DNA from: a virus
Direction: 5' to 3' (one strand)
DNA: 49,777 bases
Virus record (IMG/VR): IMGVR_UViG_3300022910_000006
Coordinates: 1-49,777 of that record
The notes below the pieces were generated by a model. It did no database searches. It was not told where the DNA came from and was given only the letters and a program-made list of their open reading frames with translations. The position numbers were made by a program, and so were the translations under genes. Numbering within the stretch: the first letter of the stretch is position 1; the number at the start of each line of letters is the position of its first letter. Of the stretch, positions 22,407 to 31,122 are shown in pieces.

Positions 22407-24991
22407 AGCCTCGCGTCCTCGTCGTCTTGGACCTCTACAACCCCGGCCGCCAGGACCCGCTTGGCGACGACGAACTGGACCGGCTGCTTGGTCACGGTGC
22501 GCTTCCGGCCGCCCTGCAACAGCTTCGAGAGCGCAGAGCTACCGGCGCTGGGCTCGGAGCGCGTGTTTTTGCGGGGCGCGCTGGAGGGGGCGTGCTTGCC
22601 GCCCCCGCCCTTGCCGCCACCTTTGCCGCCCCCGCCCCCGCCAGGCCGGTTTTCCAGCCCTTCGAGTTCCTTTTCGGTGCCCTGGATGCTTTCTTTGAGG
22701 ATCATCCCCCGGGTTTCGAGTTCGGCGCCAGCGAAGGTGTGGGCGGTCTTTTCGATCGCCCGCTGCACTTCGCCCAGGGTGGTCTTCAGGGTCTTCAGTT
22801 TTTCTTTCGCCGCGTCGACCTTGTTGCCGTATTCGAGGGTGGGCCGCTGGGCGTTGCGCAGGAACCCGGCGTACTTGCCGCCGACCGTCTGGGCGGCTTC
22901 GAGCATCGTTTCCGCCTGCCGTTTCTGGGATTTGCGCAGCTGGTCGCTGTTCTTCGAGAGCTTTTCGTTGATCGGCTGGAGTTCCTGCAAGCTGGCGCCG
23001 TCGGCCTTCATCGCCGCGCGCCGCTGGAGCAGGGCGGTGCGCGCCTGCTTGAGGACGTTGATCCGGTGCCGCTCTTCGAGGATGGCGAAGCGCAGGAGTT
23101 CCTTGGTCGACTGGAGCGCCTGGCCGTGGCGCCGTTCGGCCCCCTGCACTTCGCGGGTGCGCTCGGCGACCCGGCGGCGGGCGCGGGCGAGGGTGATTTC
23201 CGCCTGGATGGTCGCCCGCGAGCCGGGGCCGAACCGCCGGCGCGCTCGAGCAAGGGCGTCTTCGTCGGCTTTCACTTCCCGGCGCGCCTGATGCTGGCGC
23301 TGGCGGGTGCGGGTGACGGCCTCTTCTGCGGCGCGCAGCGTCCGCACCTGGCCGCGGGCGGCCTTGAAGGCGTCGGCCATCCCCCGCGCGCTCTGGGCGA
23401 GTTTCTGCTGTAGGGGGTGGATCTCCTTCTCGGTGCCGAGCAGGTCCAGCAGGGCGGGGCCGAAGGTGAGCGCCGCGCCGCCGGCCGCGCCGATCGCCGC
23501 GCCCCAGGGGCCGCCGACCGAGAACCCGAGCGCCGCGCCGCCGCCGATGTTGCCGATCGCTTCGCCGCCCTTGCCGCCGATCGCCTGGCCGGCGGTCATA
23601 AGCCCGACGCCGGCGACGCCCGCGCCCAGCCGGCCGAGCCGCCCCCTGTTGAGGGTGGTTCCCGCCTCGGTCGCCTGGAGGATCCCCAGGTTCTTCGCCG
23701 CGGTGAGGACGGCGCTGGCGAAGAGCAGCATCGGGCCGGCGAGGGCGGCCAGGATCGCGAGCTCGCCGGCGGCGGCTTTCACCGGGGACGGGAGACCGGC
23801 GAAGGTGTGGACGACGCCGGAGACCGTGTGCAGGAGGCTCAGGAAGGGCGGCACGACGATCGGGAGTACCTGCGTCCCGATTTCGATCAGGACCGCTTGC
23901 AGCTGCGCCCAGGCCCGCTGCAACTGGAACCCGAAGCTCTTTTCCTGTTCGGCGAGGACTTGCGCGGTGGCGCCGGTCGTGTTCTTGAAGGCGTCGAGGT
24001 CTTCGCTGGCCGACTTCGCGTGGATGCCCGTCAGCGCCAGCACGCCGCCCAGGGCGCGAATGTTGGGGAAGAGCTTGGCGACGGCCTCTTTCGACCCGTC
24101 GGTGGTCGCGAGGATCGCTTCGAGCGCCCCCTGCAACCCCTTCTTTCGGACCAGTTCCTCGCCGGTGGTCCCCATCGACTTCAGCGTCTTCGCCAGGTCT
24201 TTGCCCGGTTTGAGCAGCGTTACCAGGGTGTTCTTGAGCCGCGTCGTCGACTCGGCCGCGGAGAGCCCGCCCTTGGTCATGGTCGAGATCGCCGCGCCCA
24301 CCTGGTCGAGCCCGACGTTCATCTGGGAGGCGAAGGGCAGCACGTCGCCGATCGTGGTCGCCAGCTGGTCGAAGGTCAGAACGCCCCGGTTGACCGTTTC
24401 AAACAGCTGGTCGCTGATCTGGCCGGCCTTGCGCGCCGGGAGTTCGTAGGCGTTGAGGGCGGCGGCGACGGCTTTGGTCGCGACCTCGGTGGTGGTGAGC
24501 CCCGCCGACGCGGCGAGCGCCGACTTGTGCAGGATCCCGATCGCTTCCTCGGCGCTGAAGCCGCTCGACACGAGATCGTAGAGCCCTTCGGCGAGGGTGT
24601 TGGGCGTCTGGGCGGTGGGGCCGGCCAGGTCCAGAACCGACTTCTTCAACCGCTCGAACTGCTTGGGCGGCAGCTGCGCGATCGAGTTGACGTTGCGCAT
24701 GTTGCGGTCGAAGTCGAGCGCGAACTTGCCGGAGATCGCCGCCACCCCCAGAATTGGAGCGGTGAGGTATTTGGTCAGCCCCCGCCCAATCGACTTCATG
24801 GCGGTGATCTGGTTCGTAAGGCTGCGCCGGATCCCCCGGCCAGCCGCGCCGCTGGCGGCCGTGGTGCGTTTGCTGGCGGCCTCGACGGTGGCGGCGTTCT
24901 TCTCGATCGCCGCGTCGGCTACCTCGGCCTCGGCGGCGACTTGCTTGCCGCCGGAGAGCCGCATCCGCATCGCGATCAGGCCACCGTCCAT
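22403..24991 (-). CDS. Tape measure protein
   Basis: 862 aa, the longest frame in the window. The TP901-type core is clear: 'ALDFDRNMRNVNSIAQLPPKQFERL', 'LYDLVSSGFSAEEAIGILHKSALAASAGLTT', 'VAAALNAYELPARKAGQISDQLFETVNRG'. Hydrophobic segments at about 395-470 may insert in the membrane. A long basic coiled coil occupies about 530-800. It sets tail length and is ejected ahead of DNA. The ATG at 24991 has only a weak GAG upstream; a perfect GGGGTCGACCCC palindrome (25009-25020) lies just ahead. No muralytic domain is visible in it; the hub carries those. Confidence 0.9.
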   Translation of the reverse strand: MDGGLIAMRMRLSGGKQVAAEAEVADAAIEKNAATVEAASKRTTAASGAAGRGIRRSLTNQITAMKSIGRGLTKYLTAPILGVAAISGKFALDFDRNMRNVNSIAQLPPKQFERLKKSVLDLAGPTAQTPNTLAEGLYDLVSSGFSAEEAIGILHKSALAASAGLTTTEVATKAVAAALNAYELPARKAGQISDQLFETVNRGVLTFDQLATTIGDVLPFASQMNVGLDQVGAAISTMTKGGLSAAESTTRLKNTLVTLLKPGKDLAKTLKSMGTTGEELVRKKGLQGALEAILATTDGSKEAVAKLFPNIRALGGVLALTGIHAKSASEDLDAFKNTTGATAQVLAEQEKSFGFQLQRAWAQLQAVLIEIGTQVLPIVVPPFLSLLHTVSGVVHTFAGLPSPVKAAAGELAILAALAGPMLLFASAVLTAAKNLGILQATEAGTTLNRGRLGRLGAGVAGVGLMTAGQAIGGKGGEAIGNIGGGAALGFSVGGPWGAAIGAAGGAALTFGPALLDLLGTEKEIHPLQQKLAQSARGMADAFKAARGQVRTLRAAEEAVTRTRQRQHQARREVKADEDALARARRRFGPGSRATIQAEITLARARRRVAERTREVQGAERRHGQALQSTKELLRFAILEERHRINVLKQARTALLQRRAAMKADGASLQELQPINEKLSKNSDQLRKSQKRQAETMLEAAQTVGGKYAGFLRNAQRPTLEYGNKVDAAKEKLKTLKTTLGEVQRAIEKTAHTFAGAELETRGMILKESIQGTEKELEGLENRPGGGGGGKGGGKGGGGKHAPSSAPRKNTRSEPSAGSSALSKLLQGGRKRTVTKQPVQFVVAKRVLAAGVVEVQDDEDARL

Positions 24992-25031
24992 ACGTCAATT
25001 CTCAGCGCGGGGTCGACCCCCGCCGGCGGCG

Positions 25032-25319
25032 CTAGGAGGGCATAGACCTGTCGAGCAGGTCGCCCACTTCGTTGCGGATCGCTACCGCCTGGTCCTTCCT
25101 CTCGTCGGCCCTTAGTTTCTCGGCCTCGAGGGCGAGAGCTTCAAGCGGCTCGATTTCGTGCGGCCAGCGGGCCGCTAGGAACTCCGACGCGATGCCCGCG
25201 GCCGACGCGAGCGCGGCCATTCTCACGGCCGGCTCGCGTCGAAGCTCCGTCAGGAAGGGCGCTCGGTGCCCTCGCCATCCTCCTCGTCGCCTTCGGTCGG
25301 CGACGCCTCCTTGAGCCAC
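25032..25319 (-). CDS. Tail assembly chaperone, -1 frame extension (probable frameshift product)
   Basis: This frame overlaps the end of the upstream chaperone by 70 nt and then runs 73 codons to 25032, just before the tape measure gene. Only the part after about 25258 looks like protein ('SAAGIASEFLAARWPHEIEPL', then a charged helix). It has no SD-supported start. In tailed phages the gene before the tape measure is typically extended by ribosomal frameshifting, and the frame relation here is -1. The likely slip is near CGCCCTTCCTGA at the upstream stop, although it is not a canonical heptamer. Alternative: a separate small protein starting at GTGAGAATG. Confidence 0.5.
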   Translation of the reverse strand: MAQGGVADRRRRGGWRGHRAPFLTELRREPAVRMAALASAAGIASEFLAARWPHEIEPLEALALEAEKLRADERKDQAVAIRNEVGDLLDRSMPS

Positions 25320-25972
25320 TGGTCGACCTCGACGTAGAAGGCGTCGAGCGCGTCCAGGTTGCCCTTGAAGAGCAGCCGGACGATCGCCGCCGGCGACTCG
25401 CTGCCGGTCAGGATCTCGCCCAGGGGCGGGACCACCTTGCCGAGCCGCTGATCGAAGCGCACCGGCTCATCGCCGAGCCCGGAGTCGGGGACCAGGTGGG
25501 CGGGCATCGGGTCCTCGCCGTCGCCCATGCGGACCAGGATGCAGTCGCAGGCTTCGGCGATGATCTCGGCCGCGTAGCGCGCTTCGACCTCATCGTTGAT
25601 TCCGGTCTTGGCGATCCGGCGGACCTTCTTCTTCCGCTTGATCGGGTCGACCGGCTTGGCCCGCATCAGGAGGTTGCCGTGGAACCGCCCCGGGAGGATG
25701 GGGAAGGTTTCGCGCCGGTCCTCGCGGGCGGTGCTGTAGTCCTTACCCAGCTGCTCGAAGACGCTGGGCGGCTCGGCGACCGCGGTCTCCTCGAGCTCGC
25801 GGGGAGCCTCGTAGCGGCGCAGGTTGTCGGCCGTGACGCGCCGCGGTTCCTCGCCCTCGACGCTGATGGTGAAGTACCCGGTCTCGTCGGCCTCGACGGC
25901 GACGGTGCCGATCGTGCCCTCGGGCTGAATCGCTACCGACTCGCCGACCTCGAAGACTTCGCTGCCCTCCAT
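25250..25972 (-). CDS. Tail assembly chaperone (G-like)
   Basis: 240 aa. Its position between tube and tape measure, the acidic helical C-terminus ('VDQWLKEASPTEGDEEDG') and the -1 overlapping frame identify it as a chaperone. Residues 85-215 ('GRFHGNLLMRAKPVDPIKRK', 'YAAEIIAEACDCILVR', 'DALDAFYVEVDQW') are the helical part seen in actinophage chaperones. Residues 1-55 form a beta domain (KOW/tudor-like, 'FEVGESVAIQPEGTIGTV') that is an unusual addition. The ATG at 25972 has GGGAG 4 nt upstream; that SD can pair within a hairpin (25979-26005). Confidence 0.7.
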   Translation of the reverse strand: MEGSEVFEVGESVAIQPEGTIGTVAVEADETGYFTISVEGEEPRRVTADNLRRYEAPRELEETAVAEPPSVFEQLGKDYSTAREDRRETFPILPGRFHGNLLMRAKPVDPIKRKKKVRRIAKTGINDEVEARYAAEIIAEACDCILVRMGDGEDPMPAHLVPDSGLGDEPVRFDQRLGKVVPPLGEILTGSESPAAIVRLLFKGNLDALDAFYVEVDQWLKEASPTEGDEEDGEGTERPS

Positions 25973-25978
25973 GCTGCT

Positions 25979-26012
25979 CCCTTCGCTCGTGGGGTTGACG
26001 AAGGGGAACCTA
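25979..26012 (-). promoter_or_regulatory. -10 box and hairpin that pairs the chaperone SD
   Basis: TAGGTT (26007-26012) is followed by CCCTTCG (25999-26005), a 13-nt loop and CGAAGGG (25979-25985), which includes most of the SD. Pairing would limit chaperone translation. Confidence 0.4.
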
Positions 26013-26030
26013 CAGCCGGTCGGGGACGGT

Positions 26031-26450
26031 CTAGCTGATCGCCTCGTCGGCGTTGACTTCGATGGAGAACATCGCCTTCTCCACCGCGTCGGAATCGTGG
26101 TTCGGCATCACGAAGCCGCTCATGATCCCGGTGTAGGTGTCCGGGTCGCCGAACGCCGTCTTGTCCGGGTTGAGTTTCTGCCGGACGCAGGTCACGCGGC
26201 CGATGTTGACCAGCGCGTCGAGTTTCTTGCGGTTCGGGTGGTCGCGCTCGAGGCGGTAGCGGCGGCTGACCGTGAAGTCCTCGCGCGAGCTCACGCCGCC
26301 GACGGCTTCGGAGTCGCCCATGTTGCCGGCGCGGTGCTTGACGGTCTCGCCTTTCTTGGCGCCGCCGTCGAAGGTGTCGAAGACCCCCAGGTCGAGGACC
26401 ATGCCGAGCCCTTCGACGATGAACGTAACCCTTTCCTGGCGAGTGAGCAT
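26031..26450 (-). CDS. Tail tube protein
   Basis: 139 aa, ATG at 26450 overlapping the sheath stop (TGATG). It begins MLTRQERVTFIVEGLGMVLDLG and is beta-rich ('FTVSRRYRLERDHPNRKKLDAL', 'TYTGIMSGFVMPNHDSDAVEKA', 'FSIEVNADEAI'), the pattern of XkdM/gp19-like tube subunits. It directly follows the sheath, as in nearly all myoviruses. Confidence 0.8.
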   Translation of the reverse strand: MLTRQERVTFIVEGLGMVLDLGVFDTFDGGAKKGETVKHRAGNMGDSEAVGGVSSREDFTVSRRYRLERDHPNRKKLDALVNIGRVTCVRQKLNPDKTAFGDPDTYTGIMSGFVMPNHDSDAVEKAMFSIEVNADEAIS

Positions 26451-27904
26451 CAGAGGCTTTCCGAAATCGGGACGTTGACGATCTCCGCTTTGAGCAGCCC
26501 GCCCTTGGGGCTGATGCGGAGGGCGACTTGCGCCTTGATTTCTTCCTGTTCGATCGACTGCGGCGTGTTGACCGCGGGGCCGGTGTTGATTGCGAAGGCT
26601 TCCTCGGGCAAGGCGCCGTAGAGGGCGTCTTCCCGGTAGAAGGGCATACAGGCGCGGCCGCTGATCTGGCCGGCGAGGTCGGAGAAGACCAGGCCGCGGC
26701 CGTCGATCTGCTCGAACTCGAAGCCCATGAGCACCTGCCGGGTGAGCTCGGAGACCGCCATCACCAGGCGCGACGCGGCGAAGCTGCGCCAGTCGCGGGA
26801 CTCCTCGTCCTGGTCGATCAGGGTCCGGTCGCCGAAGGTGCAGGGGACGCCGCCGGCGAGGATCGCGCAGGTCACGCCCGCGTCGTCGAGCTCGGCGATC
26901 TCTTCCTGGGTCCAGGTGTTGACCAGCCCCAGCGCCCAGCGGGCTTTGCCGCGCTTGCGGCCGGCCGCCGGCTTGTTGGGGTTGTTGCCTTCGGCCTCGC
27001 TGCGGGCAATGATCCCCATCTGGACGCCGGAGTACGGCACCTGGCGGGTGGTGCCCTGGGTCAGGCCCGGGATGATCGCCCACTGGGCCATGTAGGCACC
27101 GCGGCGGGCGCCTTTGCCGGGGGCCGCCTGGAGCGGGGTCGCGTTTTCGACCAGTTCGTCCTTGGTCGCTTCCTTCTCGTCGTCGAGCAGGGCGCGCCGG
27201 TTGTTGAGGATCGAGGTGGCGAGGAGGGCCAGGTGGCCTTCTTCGTCGCGGAAGTTGGGGGCCGAGACCTGGCCGGGGCCGAGATCCTTGACCAGGCGGT
27301 TCAGCGCTTCGACTAGGTTGCCACCGTCGGCCGTGCCGGTTTTCGCGTCCCCGCCGGCGAGGGCGAGCGTCTGCGATTTCGGCAGTTTGGCCGACGGGCC
27401 TTTGGCGGCCGTGATCCAGTTCGAGTTTTCGTTGACCCACGCGACAACGGCGTCCTGGGTTTCGAATTCCGGCGTCGCTTCGACAACCTCTTCGTCGAAG
27501 CTGACAGTGACTTTGGTTTTGCCGCCGGCGGTCGCGACCTGGACTTTGATCCGGTTGCCGTACTCGCCGACCTCGCGAGCAGTGAAGGTGAGCGAGACTT
27601 TCGGCGCTTCGTCCGCGTCGGCGAAGTCTTTTTTGGCGGCGACCGGGTTGTCGCCGGTGACGCGGGTGACATAGACGACGCTGGCGCCCTCGTTGAAGGC
27701 GGCGTCGATGCAGTCGAAGACCTCGGGATCCCCGACCAGCCGGCCGCCGAGCTTGTTTTCGGCGTCGGTCGGGCTGATGCAGAAGTGGTAGCCGTCGGTG
27801 TTGCCGCGCTCGGTGAAGCCGGCGATGAAGCCTGCCGACGTGCTGGGCGCCGCCGCCTTCGCTGCGGGGCGCTCGCCTAGCGTCACCTGCTCGCCGAGTT
27901 CCAT
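26450..27904 (-). CDS. Tail sheath protein
   Basis: 484 aa, ATG at 27904 with AAGG close by. The N-terminus 'TSAGFIAGFTERGNTDG' and the C-terminal 'RDWRSFAASRLVMAVSELTRQVL', 'EEIKAQVALRISPKGGLLKAEIV' match contractile sheath proteins ('..vrR....i...i......f..EpN', '..i.v.v.p...'). Residues about 103-186 are an inserted beta domain ('SLTFTAREVGEYGNRIKVQV') that resembles a segment of the decoration protein (31122-31871). The sheath defines the phage as contractile-tailed. Confidence 0.9.
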   Translation of the reverse strand: MELGEQVTLGERPAAKAAAPSTSAGFIAGFTERGNTDGYHFCISPTDAENKLGGRLVGDPEVFDCIDAAFNEGASVVYVTRVTGDNPVAAKKDFADADEAPKVSLTFTAREVGEYGNRIKVQVATAGGKTKVTVSFDEEVVEATPEFETQDAVVAWVNENSNWITAAKGPSAKLPKSQTLALAGGDAKTGTADGGNLVEALNRLVKDLGPGQVSAPNFRDEEGHLALLATSILNNRRALLDDEKEATKDELVENATPLQAAPGKGARRGAYMAQWAIIPGLTQGTTRQVPYSGVQMGIIARSEAEGNNPNKPAAGRKRGKARWALGLVNTWTQEEIAELDDAGVTCAILAGGVPCTFGDRTLIDQDEESRDWRSFAASRLVMAVSELTRQVLMGFEFEQIDGRGLVFSDLAGQISGRACMPFYREDALYGALPEEAFAINTGPAVNTPQSIEQEEIKAQVALRISPKGGLLKAEIVNVPISESL

Positions 27905-27944
27905 GCCTTCAAGAGTAAGGATCGAATCGACCCCTTCGCCGAGT

Positions 27945-27950
27945 AGGGTA
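27945..27950 (-). promoter_or_regulatory. Candidate -10 box upstream of the sheath gene
   Basis: TACCCT, about 40 nt before the sheath ATG, in the only sizeable gap (27905-27991) between neck and tail genes. No good -35 at 17 nt. Confidence 0.35.
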
Positions 27951-27991
27951 AAACGCCGATGCGGGGTCCCTTTGCGCTACGTCAAGCGCGG

Positions 27992-28708
27992 CTAGTCCTC
28001 GGGGTCAAAAACCCCGCCGTCACGCAGGCGTTTGACCGCATCGGCGCCGGCGGATCGAACGTCCGCGGAGCCCCCGCCCTCTTTGACCCTGGGCCACGGG
28101 CCGGGGGATTCGCCCGGTTCGGGCAGCGGATCGGGCGGGCCTTCGTTGCCGTCGAAGATGTTGGGGACCTCGATCTGGAAGACGTTGACCACGGCCATGA
28201 TGTTGCGCTCCCGATCGGCGCCGGGGGGGCGCATGTTCTTGAGGTCCATCCACTGGGTGTTAGTGGCGAAGCCCCCCAGGTCGGGCTTCTGGGCGATGAT
28301 CTTCGCGGCTGCGCTCCCGTAGACGCGGGCCAGGCGCTTCGTGTCCTCGATCGAGCTCCCGCTCGCGATCGCCGAGAGGTTGACCAGGTAGAAGCCGGTC
28401 ACGGTGCCGTCGCCCTCGTAGCTGGGCGGCTGGCCGAACCCGGGGCAGTGCGCCAGCAGCATCGGCAGCTGGTCTTCGGGCCAGTTCTCCTGCGCGGCGT
28501 GCTTGACCGTGTAGTCCCTGATCGGCAGCACGGACGGCAGGCCGGTCTCGGCCGGGTCGCCGACGCCCCCCGGCCAGAGTTTCTGATCGGGGTCCTTGAT
28601 CCGCACCGCGTCGCCCAGGTAGGAGGGCATCCATTCGCGCAGGAAATCGAGCAGGACGCCCTCTACGTCGTCGCCGTCGACCGTGGTCCCGAACTGGTCG
28701 CCGATCAC
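27992..28708 (-). CDS. Neck/tail-completion protein (putative)
   Basis: 238 aa from a GTG at 28708 (GTGA overlap). The first 170 residues are mixed alpha/beta ('VEGVLLDFLREWMPSYLGD', 'TVTGFYLVNLSAIASGSS', 'RLARVYGSAAAKIIAQKPD'), the last 60 Pro/Gly-rich. Its position between the virion morphogenesis protein and the sheath is that of a tail terminator or tail completion protein. No sequence family was recognised, so the role comes from gene order. Confidence 0.5.
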   Translation of the reverse strand: MIGDQFGTTVDGDDVEGVLLDFLREWMPSYLGDAVRIKDPDQKLWPGGVGDPAETGLPSVLPIRDYTVKHAAQENWPEDQLPMLLAHCPGFGQPPSYEGDGTVTGFYLVNLSAIASGSSIEDTKRLARVYGSAAAKIIAQKPDLGGFATNTQWMDLKNMRPPGADRERNIMAVVNVFQIEVPNIFDGNEGPPDPLPEPGESPGPWPRVKEGGGSADVRSAGADAVKRLRDGGVFDPED

Positions 28709-28977
28709 GCTGGGCTCCAGACGCCGGCGCGCAGGTGGCCGTGGTAGCCGCCGCCGTCGATCGAGGGCGTGACCGTGGCGGCGCCGGCGTCGTCGACGGC
28801 GATCTCCCACTCCGGCTCGGTCCCGTCGCCGTGGCCGGTCGCAGGGATGCGGGCCTGCGTCCCAGAGCCCGGTAGGAGCGCCCAGAGGGCCACTGGCGCC
28901 CCGCCGGCGGCACAGTCGAGGAAATAGTCGCCAGGCTCGAGCAGCGCCGCCTTGGAGTTGACGCGGTGGCCCTGCAT
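28705..28977 (-). CDS. Small structural-region protein
   Basis: 90 aa, ATG at 28977 (TGATG overlap). It begins MQGHRVNSKAALLEPGDYF and is beta-rich with many Gly and Ala. No family; its position among connector genes suggests a head-tail joining or virion component. Confidence 0.5.
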   Translation of the reverse strand: MQGHRVNSKAALLEPGDYFLDCAAGGAPVALWALLPGSGTQARIPATGHGDGTEPEWEIAVDDAGAATVTPSIDGGGYHGHLRAGVWSPA

Positions 28978-29516
28978 CAGCCGACCCCGAACGGATCGGT
29001 CAGCCCCATGCCGAACGGGATCCCGCCGCCACCCGCGGCCGCGACCTCGCCGGCGTCGAGCCCGAAGACGTAGGCGTGGACCATCTTCGACCAGCGCCGC
29101 ACGTCCTCCTCGCGCACGTCGACGGGCGGCCGCGCCGGCATCCTCGAGGTCCCCTCCTGGTGGTAGCGCGCCCAAGGGATCGTCGTGCCGTAGACAACTT
29201 CCTCCTCGGTGATCCGCTCGACGTGGCCGATCGCCGCCAGGCCGCCGCTCAGGGAGTCATACAACGCCTCGGTCGCCTGGAGGATCTTCGCGGGGTAGCC
29301 CTGCTGGGCCTTGCGCTCGATCGTGGTCTGCGAGAGCTCGGGCCATTCGCCGCGGCCCTCGGTCTCGAAGAGCTCGATCTCCAGCCGCCGCATATCGCCG
29401 AGCACGGCCGCCAGGACGGGCGCGCCGTTGAGGGCGCGGTCGCGGAACCCGACCAGCATGTGGTGCATCGCCGGGACGCCGTGGATCTCATATTCGATCC
29501 CGAAGCTGCTCATCAC
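28977..29516 (-). CDS. Virion morphogenesis protein, Mu gpG-like
   Basis: 179 aa from a GTG at 29516 (GTGA overlap; an ATG is the next codon). It has the gpG signature: 'GEWPELSQTTIERKAQQGYPAKIL', 'TEALYDSLSGG', 'PWARYHQEGTSRMPARPPV'. Mu gpG and P2 gpS proteins act in tail or head completion. Order in the connector cluster agrees. Confidence 0.75.
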   Translation of the reverse strand: MMSSFGIEYEIHGVPAMHHMLVGFRDRALNGAPVLAAVLGDMRRLEIELFETEGRGEWPELSQTTIERKAQQGYPAKILQATEALYDSLSGGLAAIGHVERITEEEVVYGTTIPWARYHQEGTSRMPARPPVDVREEDVRRWSKMVHAYVFGLDAGEVAAAGGGGIPFGMGLTDPFGVG

Positions 29517-29989
29517 CAGGTGGGGCCATTGGGGCCGAGCAGACGCCGGTCGTCGAAGGTGGCGCGGCTGATCGCCGACCCGGCACCGTCGCCGCCGCCT
29601 TCACCCCCGCCGCCGGTCCCGCACTGCTTCTCGACCTGCTCGGCCAAGCTCTTCATCTTCGGTTTGTAGAGCTTCTCGAGGGAGGCGAAGCTGTTGCCGG
29701 CACCGGTGGTCTGCTCGGGAAAGAGGCTCTGCTCGACCAGCATGGCGGCGAGGATGGCCGCGACCGACTTCATGGATTCTTGGAGCTTGTCCGTGCAGGG
29801 GACGCCGCCCAGGTCCGAGAGGATCAGCCCGACCGCCTGCTCGATAATGGATTCGACTTCCGGCGGTTTGACCTTGGTCAGGTCGTTGAAGGTGCCGGCG
29901 ATCGCGCCGCCGTCGATCTTGGTCCGCGCCCTGATGTAGGAGGCGACTTCTAGGACGCTGGGGCGGTAGGGCGGCGGCTCTTCCGACAT
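29513..29989 (-). CDS. Head-tail adaptor protein
   Basis: 158 aa. 'RPSVLEVASYIRARTKIDGGAIAGTFND', 'KPPEVESIIEQAVGLILSDL' matches the gp6-like connector of actinophages ('YirARTkd..G...GTF.d.TrPt..qve..I..Av'). It would form the ring below the portal. It ends in a Gly-rich segment and basic tail. No SD: TAGCCT lies 6 nt before the ATG, after a terminator hairpin, so it starts a transcription unit. Confidence 0.7.
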   Translation of the reverse strand: MSEEPPPYRPSVLEVASYIRARTKIDGGAIAGTFNDLTKVKPPEVESIIEQAVGLILSDLGGVPCTDKLQESMKSVAAILAAMLVEQSLFPEQTTGAGNSFASLEKLYKPKMKSLAEQVEKQCGTGGGGEGGGDGAGSAISRATFDDRRLLGPNGPTW

Positions 29990-29995
29990 AGCTCA

Positions 29996-30051
29996 AGGCT
30001 ACGGCCGGCCGGGACCCCCAGAACGAAGGCGACCCGCACCAGGCGGGTCGC
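29996..30051 (-). promoter_or_regulatory. Terminator hairpin followed by a leaderless promoter (copy 1)
   Basis: GCGACCCGC-ACCAG-GCGGGTCGC (30029-30051) is a perfect 9-bp stem 25 nt after the capsid gene stop. Then CGTTCTGGGGGTC, a 16-nt spacer after TTCTGG, -10 TAGCCT (29996-30001), and the ATG 6 nt later. The same arrangement, with the same 13 bases, is at 40620-40682. Confidence 0.65.
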
Positions 30052-30075
30052 AGACGGGACAGAGAGGCGGAAGGA

Positions 30076-31122
30076 TCAGGCTTCTTTGTCGACCCCGGTC
30101 AGCTGCGTGATCGCGCTCGCGTCGAAGGCGACCAGGACCGGCTGCACGTCGAGTTCGAACACGTCCTTGAAGCCCCGGACCCGGTGCTGCTCCTGGGTCA
30201 GCGGTTTGTCGAAGGCCATGACGCCGATCCCGCCGGATTTGATGAAGTACGGTTCGCCCTCCGGCGCCATCGGGGAGACCAGCATGGTCAGTTTCCAGAG
30301 GTCGAGCATCGCCTGGAGGCGATCCTGGTAGACCACCTGGAGGACTTCCGCGTCGAGCGGGTTGAGGATCATCAGGTCGGGGCGCATCCCCGCTTTGTCC
30401 TCGATGAACTGCCGCATCACGCGGGCGAAGGTCGCGGCCGGAAGTTTGTTCGGGTTGACCTGGCTGATGCCGTTCGGCAGGTCGATCCGCCAACCGTGGG
30501 TCGCTTCGATCTGGCGGCCCCACTCGGCGACCACTTTGGCGAGGACTTCCATCGCCCGGGTCTGAATGCGGTCGGCGATCGTGTTGGCGGCCTGGGTGAA
30601 CTGGCGCCGGATCGTGATCACTTTGTTGTGTTTGCGCGCCTCGTCGGTGACTTCGATCGCGCCAGACCAGGACTCCGGGCGGGCGATCTTCGGCGCGCGC
30701 CGGGTCGAGCCGAGCGTCGGCGCCGGGGCGCCGGGGGCGCGAGGCGCGATGCTCTGGTCCTCGGGCAGGAAGAAGTCCTCGGGGAAGGTCTCCTCGTAGA
30801 CGATCGCCCCACCTTCGACCGTGAAGCCGGGGGTGGCGAAGATGCGCTCGGCGAAGTAACCCTCGTTGGCGGCGACCAGGTTGCGGATGATCGCCGGGAT
30901 CTGGGTCGGCGGGTTGACGTAGGAGTCGACCGTCAGGCGGGTGCCTTCGACCTCGATCCCTCCGAGCACCGGCGCGAAGACCGGGTTCTGCGGCGGGACC
31001 TCGGCGCCGGCGAGTACCGGCAGCTGACCGTGGTCGTCGAGCTCGACGCCCGACAGTCCGGCGCGGTCCAGCAGACGGCGAAGTTCGGAGCCCTGCGGAT
31101 CGTGGACGGCGGTCGGCAGCAT
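30076..31122 (-). CDS. Major capsid protein
   Basis: 348 aa, ATG at 31122 (TGATG overlap). The protein shows the pattern of phage major capsid proteins: an N-terminal arm, 'PTQIPAIIRNLVAANEGYFAERI', a long basic alpha-helix region ('QFTQAANTIADRIQTRAMEVLAK'), 'LMILNPLDAEVLQVVYQDRL', 'YFIKSGGIGVMAFDKP' and 'FELDVQPVLVAFDASAI'. Its place after protease, scaffold and decoration genes confirms it. Length suits an HK97-fold subunit of the Mu-T/P22-like type. No long cleaved delta domain is visible at the N-terminus. Confidence 0.9.
   Translation of the reverse strand: MLPTAVHDPQGSELRRLLDRAGLSGVELDDHGQLPVLAGAEVPPQNPVFAPVLGGIEVEGTRLTVDSYVNPPTQIPAIIRNLVAANEGYFAERIFATPGFTVEGGAIVYEETFPEDFFLPEDQSIAPRAPGAPAPTLGSTRRAPKIARPESWSGAIEVTDEARKHNKVITIRRQFTQAANTIADRIQTRAMEVLAKVVAEWGRQIEATHGWRIDLPNGISQVNPNKLPAATFARVMRQFIEDKAGMRPDLMILNPLDAEVLQVVYQDRLQAMLDLWKLTMLVSPMAPEGEPYFIKSGGIGVMAFDKPLTQEQHRVRGFKDVFELDVQPVLVAFDASAITQLTGVDKEA

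Noticed and set aside
20468-25045. Long plus-strand frames opposite the hub and tape measure genes (446-584 codons)
   Set aside because: Shadow frames of tail genes; repetitive Arg/Ala/Gly composition and no recognisable domain.
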